Positions 44,505 through 52,384 of a DNA stretch of 64,000 bases are shown one piece after another (position 1 is the stretch's first letter; each line of letters starts with the position of its first letter). Below the pieces are notes generated by a model. It saw only the letters and a program-made list of their open reading frames with translations, was not told the DNA's origin and did no database searches. Origin of the DNA: Paenibacillus endophyticus (lineage in GTDB: Bacteria > Bacillota > Bacilli > Paenibacillales > Paenibacillaceae); assembly GCF_014192395.1 (NCBI RefSeq), contig NZ_JACHXW010000001.1:310001-374000 (forward strand). Reading direction: 5' to 3'. Made by a program: the position numbers and the translations under genes.

Positions 44505-45662
44505 ATGAAACACTCGAAAGCGGTAACGCTTATAAGCCGGATCTATCAAAACCAACATCCGTTATTTGATTCCGAGGAGACGGCAAAAGCAGCAATTGAC
44601 GATATCGATATTTTCCAAATTGCTCCCCAAGTTTATTATTTATTGAAGAGCAGCGGCTTATTGGAAACCGTGCCTGCCGAGCACCAAAGCAGGCTTAAAT
44701 CGGGCGTGGATGCTGTTTTGTTTCAAAACATGCTGATCCGCTCCGAGATGTACAAGCTTCTTGATGCGTTTGAGCGTGCAGGAATTCAAGTGATCGTGCT
44801 GAAAGGCATTCGGTTGTCTGAACGTTTTTTTGGACATTTTTCGGGCAGGGGAACATCCGATATCGATCTGCTCGTACGCCCAGAAGATTTGGATATGGCG
44901 GTTGCCTTATTGGAGCGCCACGCGTTTATCCGGTATATAGAAGACGATGCGGATCATTTCCATATGCTGTTGAATAAATTTTATGCGAATGAGGATTTTC
45001 CGCTGCTCGGAGTGGAGCTGCATTGGAATATTTTGCGCGAACATGTCTCGGATACGGATATGAGCAGCTTTTGGATGGATGCAGAACCGATTTCTCCCTA
45101 TCAATTGGTGAAGGAGCTTTCGGCCAAGGACACCTTTTACTACCTATGCCTTCATGGCTATAACCATAATATGCTGTCACTGAAGTACGTTATCGATATT
45201 GTGCACGTCCTGAGATGCTGCAGCGCAGCAATAGACTACGGCCAGCTCTTTGCACAGGCAAAAAGCGATGGGAACTATGCCAAAGTACTAATTGCGCTGA
45301 CTATTGTCTATGACTTGTTTCCCGAGCTGCATGAAATCAAGCCGCTAAACGTGAGGAGACGCTGGCCGCTATGGAATATTGAGCTGATGCGTAATGCCCA
45401 ATTCGGGATCAGGAACTGGCGATTTTATGGCTTCCATCTGTTTTCTGCCTTTGTCGCCTACGATTCGGTTAAACAACAGTGGGCACATCTGCGTTATTTA
45501 CTGCTGCCGCCAAGAGATTATGCCTTGGACCTATTAAAGTATGCCAATAGTTCAGACGTCCCGGATTCGAATGATCCAATGAGCAAAATTTATGCCAAAA
45601 TCTATAAAAGAAGACTCCAATTCTGGATTCGAACCATTCGTGCCAAACAAAAGAAGAATTAA
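44505..45662 (+). CDS. Nucleotidyltransferase family protein of a RiPP-like locus
   Basis: The 385-residue protein matches the uncharacterised nucleotidyltransferase family (NTP_transf_5): VIVLKGIRLSERFF, the metal-binding GRGTSDIDLLVRPEDL (Asp-x-Asp) and GVELHWNI as the third acidic region. Relatives accompany paeninodin-type lasso peptide genes and other RiPP loci, where the role is unproven; transfer of a nucleotide to the peptide or a partner is a guess. GAAGGGAGCGG precedes the ATG. It is followed by an AT-rich 135-base gap and the precursor gene. Confidence 0.88.
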   Translation: MKHSKAVTLISRIYQNQHPLFDSEETAKAAIDDIDIFQIAPQVYYLLKSSGLLETVPAEHQSRLKSGVDAVLFQNMLIRSEMYKLLDAFERAGIQVIVLKGIRLSERFFGHFSGRGTSDIDLLVRPEDLDMAVALLERHAFIRYIEDDADHFHMLLNKFYANEDFPLLGVELHWNILREHVSDTDMSSFWMDAEPISPYQLVKELSAKDTFYYLCLHGYNHNMLSLKYVIDIVHVLRCCSAAIDYGQLFAQAKSDGNYAKVLIALTIVYDLFPELHEIKPLNVRRRWPLWNIELMRNAQFGIRNWRFYGFHLFSAFVAYDSVKQQWAHLRYLLLPPRDYALDLLKYANSSDVPDSNDPMSKIYAKIYKRRLQFWIRTIRAKQKKN

Positions 45663-45797
45663 ACTTAATATTTTTGTTTTCTAAATTCTAAAGCAGGTAT
45701 ATATACATTTTATTGTAGTATTATTTTACTAAATTATATAAATATCATTGACTATCACTATAATATGACATAAATTCCTTGAAAGGGGGTGAACAAA

Positions 45798-45944
45798 ATG
45801 AAAAAATATGAAGCTCCTAAAGTTCTTGCGCAGCATACTGTCGAATTTGGAACAGCAAGACCAAGCGATAAAGTCGGTGGCTACGAATGGTGCCAAAAAC
45901 GTAATTTCAAACCTATGTTTTGCAGGCATTATATCGGTGGTTAA
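45798..45944 (+). CDS. RiPP-like precursor peptide (48 residues)
   Basis: A strong site (GAAAGGGGGTGA) precedes an ATG that encodes 48 residues. The N-terminal half (MKKYEAPKVLAQHTVEFG) has a YxxP motif like the leader part bound by PqqD-type recognition proteins in lasso peptides. The C-terminal half runs from a Gly-Gly (residues 27-28) through YEWCQKRNFKPMFCRHYIGG. It holds two cysteines ten residues apart, many aromatic and basic residues, and a second terminal Gly-Gly. No Ser or Thr occurs after residue 23. The context (kinase, PqqD-like protein, peptidase, exporter) supports a modified, exported peptide. Cleavage site and modification are unknown. Confidence 0.78.
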   Translation: MKKYEAPKVLAQHTVEFGTARPSDKVGGYEWCQKRNFKPMFCRHYIGG

Positions 45945-45977
45945 CAAGAAAGCAATGATAGATATGATCTGAGAAGC

Positions 45978-46009
45978 GGAGCTAACGATCGAGTTTGCTC
46001 CCTTTTTCT
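45978..46009 (+). terminator. Partial terminator between precursor and kinase genes
   Basis: GGAGC-T-AAC (45978-45986) pairs with GTT-T-GCTCC (about 45993-46001), followed by five T residues. No separate promoter is visible before the kinase gene, so this should allow more precursor than enzyme transcript. Confidence 0.75.
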
Positions 46010-46045
46010 TCTCAGGAATAACTTCTGAAGAACGGGCGGTGCATC

Positions 46046-46840
46046 ATGATGTACACATTGCATACACAGGTCGGCAGAAGTTCGATCGCCTTTCAAATTC
46101 AAACGACCTTTTTAAATGATGAATTGACCTCGCGTTTTCGTTCCTTTGATGCAAGCGGCAATCTTGAAGCGCCTGACATTCAGGTGGAGGTCTACGACTT
46201 TTACGGGAAACCTTTCGATGACGGTCCTGTCGAGATTCAAGAGAACGGCGACGAATTTATCTATATCCGCGCAGACTATAAGCTCGTGACAACACCTGAT
46301 TACAGCCAGGCAAAAATGTATGTTCACGATGACCTTGCACTCAAGCACGCCTTAATCAATCTCTACAGCGCCTGGCTGATCCATCGGCGCGCAGGGCTGC
46401 TCATCCATTCGTCATGCGTGGTGGAGAATGAACGCGCTTGGATGTTCGCCGGGCCTTCGGGAGCAGGCAAGTCGACGGTAGCTGATCTTTCCGTTCCCCG
46501 TCCTATTCTTTCCGATGAGGCTACGCTCCTATTGTTTGAGCCGGATGGTTCGATAACCATCCACGATTCCCCATTTCGGAGCGAAATGGAAGAAGCATGC
46601 GAGTTTCCAAGCAGACCTTTGGCAGGCATTCATTTTCTGATCCAATCGCAGGATGTAAGGCGGGTAGCTATCCGCAAAGGAGATGCGTTGATTTCGTTGC
46701 TGGATAAGGTTTTTTATTGGGAGCATAACAAGCTGGAAACGGCAAAGATGATTGCGCTTTGCAAGCAGGCAGTTGATGGCGTACCGGCTTATGAGCTTTA
46801 TTTTCAGAAAAACGATACCTTTTGGGGAGTGATATCATGA
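46046..46840 (+). CDS. HPr-kinase-like protein of the RiPP-like locus
   Basis: The 264-residue protein has the HprK-type P-loop MFAGPSGAGKSTVADL (about residues 134-149) followed by LSDEATLL, the acidic motif of this kinase fold. The N-terminal 110 residues are specific to peptide-modifying relatives. In paeninodin loci a homologous kinase phosphorylates a C-terminal Ser of the precursor. Here the candidate core has no Ser or Thr, so the target must differ (Tyr, leader residues, or another protein). The stop overlaps the pqqD-like start (ATGA). Confidence 0.88.
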   Translation: MMYTLHTQVGRSSIAFQIQTTFLNDELTSRFRSFDASGNLEAPDIQVEVYDFYGKPFDDGPVEIQENGDEFIYIRADYKLVTTPDYSQAKMYVHDDLALKHALINLYSAWLIHRRAGLLIHSSCVVENERAWMFAGPSGAGKSTVADLSVPRPILSDEATLLLFEPDGSITIHDSPFRSEMEEACEFPSRPLAGIHFLIQSQDVRRVAIRKGDALISLLDKVFYWEHNKLETAKMIALCKQAVDGVPAYELYFQKNDTFWGVIS

Positions 46841-47115
46841 CGTTACTGGCAGATCAAACATTGCGGAGACGGGAAAATATCGAGACGGCTGAGCTGGATG
46901 GCGAGTGGCTGCTTCTGAACATCGACACCCACGCCATTACGAAAGTGAACGAGCTTGGAGGGTATATTTGGTCGATTCTCCCGGATTATCCAACTGTCTC
47001 CGAGTTGGCCGATAAAGTACATATCGAATACGGCGTTGAGATGGAAGTTGTTCTCGGCGACGTCCAAGCGTTTGTTGAGATGCTGATTGAGGCCGGGCTG
47101 CTCATACATGCATGA
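46837..47115 (+). CDS. PqqD-type RiPP recognition protein
   Basis: The 92-residue protein has the PqqD fold pattern: LDGEWLLLNIDTHAITKVNE, GGYIWSIL, and VLGDVQAFVEMLIEAGLL. PqqD-like domains (RRE, B1 in lasso loci) bind the leader peptide and present it to enzymes. The ATG at 46837 overlaps the kinase stop and follows GGGGAG; the longer frame from 46822 is not supported. It overlaps the peptidase gene by 8 bases. Confidence 0.9.
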   Translation: MTLLADQTLRRRENIETAELDGEWLLLNIDTHAITKVNELGGYIWSILPDYPTVSELADKVHIEYGVEMEVVLGDVQAFVEMLIEAGLLIHA

Positions 47116-47551
47116 TTTGACGCCAGTCATGTCAGCAGTAATCCAGCGTACCGGAAAGATCGAGCTGCCCTCTGCGGGTATCAGCATGTATCCTTTGATC
47201 AAGGAAGGAAACGTAAGCACATTCCTATCCGTGCTGCGGGAAGAATTGAAGCTTGGCGATATCTGTTTATTTGTTACCGACCAAGGTGCGTTGACCGGAC
47301 ACCGGCTGTACGCCGTAAAGAAGGATGGCTCAAAGGAATTATTTATCTTCAAAGGAGATACATGCTTGGAACCGGATGATCCCGTACCGTTCACGAGCAT
47401 TCTGGGACGATGGTCCGGCGTTCGCCGTAACAATCGTTTTCAAGCTTCGAATCATTGGAGATCCAGGCTGCTCGCTTTACTGGCTCTGCGTGTACCTAAA
47501 TGGCACAAAGTGATTCGATGGTGCGCAGAAAGAAACGAACGTTTTTTGTAA
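47108..47551 (+). CDS. S24/S26-family peptidase of the RiPP-like locus
   Basis: The 147-residue protein has the signal-peptidase-like nucleophile motif LPSAGISMYPLI (Ser26) and a second conserved region ALTGHRLYAV with a His65 where bacterial leader peptidases have Lys. This Ser-His arrangement is that of the SipW/ER-type subgroup. There is no membrane span, so it would act in the cytoplasm, plausibly to remove the leader. The ATG at 47108 overlaps the pqqD-like stop. Canonical lasso loci use a transglutaminase-like B2 protease instead. Confidence 0.82.
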   Translation: MHDLTPVMSAVIQRTGKIELPSAGISMYPLIKEGNVSTFLSVLREELKLGDICLFVTDQGALTGHRLYAVKKDGSKELFIFKGDTCLEPDDPVPFTSILGRWSGVRRNNRFQASNHWRSRLLALLALRVPKWHKVIRWCAERNERFL

Positions 47552-47588
47552 CTGCCGGTGAGTGACATTGACAAAGGAGTATTATAAT

Positions 47589-49823
47589 TTGAAAACGAAG
47601 AATGCGAAGCGGGAAGCTGGCAAACCTGTTAACGGCGTCGCAGTCGAACAACAGGATACGGAGAATCCATGGCTCCGTTTAAGGGCGGATGTGGATTTCA
47701 CCGAACGACGATTTCGGCATTACGAGGTAGTTTTTAAGTCATTGACCATGGAAATAGTGGACGGGCAAGGAAAATCCATTATGACCTTTCATAAGAATAA
47801 CATGATCGATGTATCCGTTCGCGAGGCTCTCGGCGGAGCATCGTTTTTTATTATAACCGGTGATGGCGAGATAGAAGCTGCGAGATTCTCGCTTCCGTAC
47901 ATCGAGACTTTCCGACAGGCTGTTCCCGCGATAAAGAGCTGGCTGTCGGAAGGGGATGAAGCCGGAGGTCTTACCCTCCCAGCTCTAGAAGAAAGTACGG
48001 ATACATATAGATGCTCAAAATGCGATAAAACCATCTCTCCCGGAGCAAGCAAGTGTTTAACCTGCAGCATCAGATGGACTATGCTGCGCAGGTTGGCGGC
48101 TTACTGCACCCCGTACCGAAGCCCCATGCTGGTAAGCGCGCTGCTGCTTGTTTTATCGGTATTTATTGAAGTGATTCCGCCTTATTTGATCAAATTGATT
48201 GTGGATGAAGTGGCCAAACCGTCTGGAAGCTTGAAATTGCTTTTTGCCCTGGCGAGCGGATTGGCCCTTGTGCAGGTGTTATCTGCTGCGATGCAAGTCA
48301 TTCGTAGCTACCTTGGCGTTCGAATAGGCGGGAAACTGGTAGGAGCGATCCGCCGGGATATGTTCGGCGCTTTGATGAAGCTTTCGATGCGCTTCTTCGA
48401 TCACCGCCAGGTCTCTCAATTTATCGGCCGCATCCAGGATGACACCGATGAATTAAAAGAATTTTTGACGAACGGCATGGTGTATCTAGTCACGCAACTG
48501 CTGCTCGCCATAGGCATCCTGTTTATGCTATTCCATTTGAATGGGCAGCTGGCAGCGATGATCCTGATCCCGACCCCATTTTTGTTTGCCGGATTATATT
48601 GGCTGTGGAAGAGGCTGAGCTCACTTTGGTATTCGCAATGGCAATCCGCTTTGCACGTCAATAATGTAATTGGCGAAGCGCTGCAAGGCATTCGGGTCAT
48701 CAAAGCCTTTGCGCAGGAAAATGCCGAGAAAAACCGTTTTGACAAGGTGAATAATCAGTGGATCAATCGCACGATTTCCTTCGGTAATCTTTGGCTTGGC
48801 GTATCTCCGATTTTCACGGTACTGACGGCTGTATTCGGCATCGCTGTTTGGTATTTGGGAGGACGATCGGTCATGTCCGGCACGATGTCGATTGGAACAT
48901 TGACCGCCTTTACGACCTATTTGCTCATGTTCTTCGGACCTGTTCAAGCCTCCGGGCAGCTATTAAGCTGGCTTAACCGCTCGCTTGGCTCGGCCGAACG
49001 GATTCTCGAAATCATCGATGCCAAGGTTGATGTCCCTGATAAGCGGGACGCGGTGGAGCTTTCTTCCGTTTCTGGCGAGATCCGCTTTCATGGTGTACGG
49101 TACGGGTATGAGGTGGAACGACCGGTACTGAAAGACATTAACCTCACCATTCGTCCCGGTGAAATGATCGGACTGGTTGGCCGCTCCGGTGCAGGGAAAT
49201 CGACGCTCATAAACATGATTTGCCGCTTTTATGACCCGAATGCCGGAAGCGTTGCGCTTGACGGGCATGACTTGAGAGATATCCGGCAGGAGAGTCTCCG
49301 GAAACATATCGGCGTTGTGCTTCAGGAAACGTTTTTGTTCGATGGTACAATTGCCGAGAACATAGCCTACGGCCGTCCGGATAGTCCGCCGGAGACTGTT
49401 ATCGCAGCTGCCCACGCCGCGAATGCCCATGATTTTATTTGCCGCCTGCCTGAAGGCTACGATACGCGTGTCGGGGAACGCGGACACCGCTTATCGGGCG
49501 GGGAGAAGCAGCGTATCGCAATTGCGAGAGCGCTGCTGCTTGATCCGGAGATTTTGATCTTGGACGAAGCGACGGCATCCGTCGATACGGAAACGGAGCG
49601 GCTAATTCAAGAAGCGTTGACCCGCTTAATTCGGGGAAGAACCACCATCGCGATTGCCCATCGCCTATCTACTCTACGCCATGCAGACAGGCTTGTCGTC
49701 CTCGATCAAGGCCGCATTGTAGAAATGGGGACGCATGAAGAGCTTTACGCGAAACAAACGCATTATTATCGCCTGGTCGAATCGCAAAAACAAACGGCGA
49801 AAATACCATCGGAGGTCGGATAA
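47589..49823 (+). CDS. ABC exporter with N-terminal extension and zinc ribbon
   Basis: The 744-residue protein has three parts. Residues 25-125 form a domain of unknown role, with features like the adjacent DUF1854 protein (HYEVVFKSLTMEIVDGQG). Residues 141-160 form a zinc ribbon (CSKC, then CLTC). The rest is a fused ABC exporter: six membrane spans (about 165-460), Walker A GRSGAGKST, signature LSGGEKQR and Walker B ILILDEATAS. It likely exports the mature peptide. Starts are GTG 47562, TTG 47568 and TTG 47589; only the last is well spaced behind AAAGGAG. Confidence 0.87.
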   Translation: MKTKNAKREAGKPVNGVAVEQQDTENPWLRLRADVDFTERRFRHYEVVFKSLTMEIVDGQGKSIMTFHKNNMIDVSVREALGGASFFIITGDGEIEAARFSLPYIETFRQAVPAIKSWLSEGDEAGGLTLPALEESTDTYRCSKCDKTISPGASKCLTCSIRWTMLRRLAAYCTPYRSPMLVSALLLVLSVFIEVIPPYLIKLIVDEVAKPSGSLKLLFALASGLALVQVLSAAMQVIRSYLGVRIGGKLVGAIRRDMFGALMKLSMRFFDHRQVSQFIGRIQDDTDELKEFLTNGMVYLVTQLLLAIGILFMLFHLNGQLAAMILIPTPFLFAGLYWLWKRLSSLWYSQWQSALHVNNVIGEALQGIRVIKAFAQENAEKNRFDKVNNQWINRTISFGNLWLGVSPIFTVLTAVFGIAVWYLGGRSVMSGTMSIGTLTAFTTYLLMFFGPVQASGQLLSWLNRSLGSAERILEIIDAKVDVPDKRDAVELSSVSGEIRFHGVRYGYEVERPVLKDINLTIRPGEMIGLVGRSGAGKSTLINMICRFYDPNAGSVALDGHDLRDIRQESLRKHIGVVLQETFLFDGTIAENIAYGRPDSPPETVIAAAHAANAHDFICRLPEGYDTRVGERGHRLSGGEKQRIAIARALLLDPEILILDEATASVDTETERLIQEALTRLIRGRTTIAIAHRLSTLRHADRLVVLDQGRIVEMGTHEELYAKQTHYYRLVESQKQTAKIPSEVG

Positions 49824-49824
49824 G

Positions 49825-50322
49825 TTGAACCCGATATACTTTTTAAGCCGCTCGGAACTGAGTCAAATCCGTCTGTTCCGGGCTTCTGACGGTAGCTTGC
49901 GTTTGGAGCAGGAAGGTAAGGCTTCGGCCCGTGTAACGCTTATTCGCAGTTTTCCGTATACAATGCCCGACAGGTTCATCTCGGTTCGGTCGGCGGACGG
50001 GCATGAAATCGCAATGATACAGGATGTGAAGCTTCTTAATGGAAATAGCCTTCAGGCGGCACGGGAGGAGCTTGACCGAAAGTATATGATTCCAGTCATT
50101 ACACAAATTCTTACGGTTAGAAAAAGAGGCAGCGGGTGGCATTTGCAGGCCGATACGAATTATGGCCCGGCAGCATTGGTCATGGAAAACCTCCATGAAA
50201 GCATCCAACCCGTAGCGGAAAGCCGCTGGATCGTAACGGACAATGAAGGACGCCGCTTCGAGCTGTCCGATCCGGAGCAGATGGATGCCCGAAGCCGTGA
50301 ACATTGGAAGAAGCTGATCTGA
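49825..50322 (+). CDS. DUF1854-domain protein
   Basis: The 165-residue protein resembles DUF1854 proteins, often encoded next to ABC exporters with a zinc ribbon. Visible patterns are LIRSFPYTMPDRFISVRSADG, ELDRKYMIPVITQI and the C-terminal SRWIVTDNEGRRFEL. It has no signal peptide or membrane span. The TTG at 49825 follows the ABC stop at once, nine bases behind GGAGG; the frame upstream overlaps the ABC gene without a site. Function is unknown, probably an accessory of the exporter. Confidence 0.75.
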   Translation: MNPIYFLSRSELSQIRLFRASDGSLRLEQEGKASARVTLIRSFPYTMPDRFISVRSADGHEIAMIQDVKLLNGNSLQAAREELDRKYMIPVITQILTVRKRGSGWHLQADTNYGPAALVMENLHESIQPVAESRWIVTDNEGRRFELSDPEQMDARSREHWKKLI

Positions 50323-50347
50323 TTCCGGATGGTCATTTCAAACGAAT

Positions 50348-50365
50348 CGTTTCACTTATGAAACG
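50348..50365. promoter_or_regulatory. Perfect palindrome after the RiPP-like operon
   Basis: CGTTTCA-CTTA-TGAAACG, flanked by a direct repeat of AAACGAATC (50340-50348 and 50361-50369). There is no T-run, so an operator for the downstream SDR gene is as likely as a weak terminator. Confidence 0.35.
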
Positions 50366-50452
50366 AATCAGGCATAGCTCGCGAGGCAAAAATGGAACCA
50401 CTCCTCTTTTGGGCGAATATGATGCCATAAATGAAGCCTAGGAGGGATGGTA

Positions 50453-51352
50453 TTGTACCCGGTTTACCCGTATTACAGCTCCAAAACAACCTGCGAGCAA
50501 ACACCGATTACGTTTCCGCCGCAAAAGCAGGAAAGACAGCCTGGAATCGAGAGCCTGATGGTGCCGCGCCCCATATTCGATAACCCTGATTATATCGGAA
50601 GCGGAAAGCTCAAAGACAAGGTGGCAATCATTACCGGAGGCGACAGCGGCATTGGCAGAGCGGTTGCTGTCGGTTTTGCCAAGGAAGGCTGCGATGTCGC
50701 CATCGTATACCTGTATGAGGAAGAGGATGCCGAGGAAACGAAGCGGGTAGTCGAATGTTATGGAAGACGCTGCATCAAGATAAGGGGCGATCTTCGCGAT
50801 GAAGCGGTATCCGTCCAAGCGGTACAGCAAACAGTAAGTATATTTGGCAAAATAGACATTTTGGTCATTAATCAAGCTGTCCAATTTCCGCAAGACTGCA
50901 TACTTGATATTTCAAGAGAGCAGCTGCTTGATACTTATCATACGAATATTTTTCCATGCTTCTACTTGACTAAAGCTGCTTTGCCCCATATGTGTTCAGG
51001 AAGCGCGATCATTAGCACGGCATCCGTTACGGCTTATGAAGGGAGAAGGGATCTTGTTGATTATTCGTCAACTAAGGGAGCGATCGTATCGTTCACGCGT
51101 TCCTTGTCCCTGCAGCTTGTCGACAAAGGCATACGGGTAAATGCCGTCGCTCCCGGACCGATATGGACACCGCTAATCGTATCCAGCTTTACAGCGGAGC
51201 AGGTATCTACCTTCGGTTCGGATACTCCGATGAAAAGGGCAGGGCAGCCCTTCGAGCTGGCGCCAACGTATATCTATCTGGCTTCGCAGGATTCTCAATA
51301 TGTATCCGGGCAAGTGCTGCATGTCAATGGAGGGACCATAACGGAGACATAG
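50453..51352 (+). CDS. Short-chain dehydrogenase/reductase (YhxD/YghA-like)
   Basis: The 299-residue enzyme has the coenzyme motif TGGDSGIGRAVAVGFAKEG and the catalytic Ser, Tyr and Lys in STASVTAYEG and YSSTKGAIV. The N-terminal extension (PQKQERQPGIESLMVPRP) places it in the general-stress SDR group with YhxD and YghA. Two expected substitutions stand out: NQAVQ replaces the usual NNAG-type motif (NxAxQ is known in this group). Starts are ATG 50447, directly against GGAGGG, or TTG 50453 with better spacing. A terminator follows. Confidence 0.9.
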   Translation: MYPVYPYYSSKTTCEQTPITFPPQKQERQPGIESLMVPRPIFDNPDYIGSGKLKDKVAIITGGDSGIGRAVAVGFAKEGCDVAIVYLYEEEDAEETKRVVECYGRRCIKIRGDLRDEAVSVQAVQQTVSIFGKIDILVINQAVQFPQDCILDISREQLLDTYHTNIFPCFYLTKAALPHMCSGSAIISTASVTAYEGRRDLVDYSSTKGAIVSFTRSLSLQLVDKGIRVNAVAPGPIWTPLIVSSFTAEQVSTFGSDTPMKRAGQPFELAPTYIYLASQDSQYVSGQVLHVNGGTITET

Positions 51353-51369
51353 CCCCTAACGATCGATAG

Positions 51370-51406
51370 AAAGGCCGCGATGAGAGGTATTGCGCGGCCT
51401 TTGCTT
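51370..51406 (+). terminator. Terminator after the SDR gene
   Basis: AAAGGCCGCG (51370-51379) pairs with CGCGGCCTTT (51393-51402); the T-run is short (TTTGCTT). Confidence 0.7.
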
Positions 51407-51519
51407 ATATCGCGTACGTTTGGGGTTTATACTATAATGAAGCGGCCCATGAAGGCTTATAGGCGTTTGTTGAAGGCAGAAGTTTGCCTTATTGATGCTG
51501 CTCGAAAGGAGAATTTAGG

Positions 51520-52245
51520 ATGACGCGGATTGGCGAGATTAGCAGCATCAATAGATATCCGGTCAAGTCATTGGCAGGTGAGAGACTATCGAGCTGCCAC
51601 ATCGATACATACGGGTTGGCGGGTGATCGCTGCTTTGCTTTTTACGATGAAACAAAAGAGGGATGGGATAGTTTTTTTACCGCAAGGGACATTCCGGCGA
51701 TGCTTTCTTATCAGGCAGTGGTGGATGAGAAGAGCTTGGGCTCAGATCGTCCAACGGTTCGCATAACCTCTCCAGCAGGGGAGACATTTAAATGGGACGA
51801 CCATTTATTAAAAGAGATGCAGAAGCATTCCGAGAAGAAGATGCTCATGCGCAGCTATCATGCAGCCAGTCCGGAGCTTAAAGCGGTGGACGAAGGCAGT
51901 CTTCTCATTATTACGAATACAAGCTTGCAAAAGCTTGAAGCTATATGGGGGAAAGAGCTGGATCCGCGGCGGTTTAGAGCCAATCTAGTCGTAGCGGTGG
52001 ATGGGAGTGAACTTGGCGAGGAGGAGTGGATAGGCAAGCGTCTCTCCATCGGCGGCGCTGAGTTGCAAATCGATAAATATTGCGATAGATGCTCGGTGGT
52101 TACGCTGGATCCGGATTCACTTGAGCGTGATGCTTCCTTGCTCAGAAAGATCAACGAAGAATTGAATTTTAACTTCGGGGTGTATGCATCGGTCCAAAAA
52201 ACAGGCGTCATTCACGCAGGTGATCAGGTAAGGCTGATCGTTTAA
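51520..52245 (+). CDS. MOSC-domain protein
   Basis: The 241-residue protein has an N-terminal MOSC_N beta-barrel (INRYPVKSLAGERL, GLAGDRCFAFYD) and a MOSC domain ending in DRCSVVTLDPDS. The conserved Cys of that motif is present and is the proposed sulfur-carrying or molybdenum-cofactor-contacting residue. It is related to YcbX/mARC enzymes but lacks a ferredoxin domain. AAAGGAG precedes the ATG. It is not linked to other molybdenum genes in the window apart from the oxidoreductase at 19463. Confidence 0.88.
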   Translation: MTRIGEISSINRYPVKSLAGERLSSCHIDTYGLAGDRCFAFYDETKEGWDSFFTARDIPAMLSYQAVVDEKSLGSDRPTVRITSPAGETFKWDDHLLKEMQKHSEKKMLMRSYHAASPELKAVDEGSLLIITNTSLQKLEAIWGKELDPRRFRANLVVAVDGSELGEEEWIGKRLSIGGAELQIDKYCDRCSVVTLDPDSLERDASLLRKINEELNFNFGVYASVQKTGVIHAGDQVRLIV

Positions 52246-52283
52246 AGACGAGTTGGAACATTGCCGGTACTTATTGCACAAAT

Positions 52284-52336
52284 AAAAATCGCTAGCTTTT
52301 TGCCCGTAAGGAGCAATAAGCTAGCGAGTTTTATTT
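52284..52336. terminator. Bidirectional terminator between MOSC gene and kinase gene
   Basis: CGCTAGCTT (52290-52298) pairs with AAGCTAGCG (52318-52326), with AAAA before and TTTTATTT after, serving the convergent genes on both sides. Confidence 0.8.
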
Positions 52337-52384
52337 AGAATTGGTGAAATTAACAAATGGGAAGGTCGTGTCCATACCTGGGGT

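Noticed and set aside
45748..45764. TTGACT and TATAAT as the precursor promoter
   Set aside because: The spacer is only five bases, too short for sigma-A. Only the TATAAT may be meaningful.
45798..45944. Calling the peptide a standard paeninodin-type lasso precursor
   Set aside because: No cyclase or B2 protease gene is present, and no plausible core start places Asp or Glu at ring position 7-9 together with the usual Thr at leader position -2.
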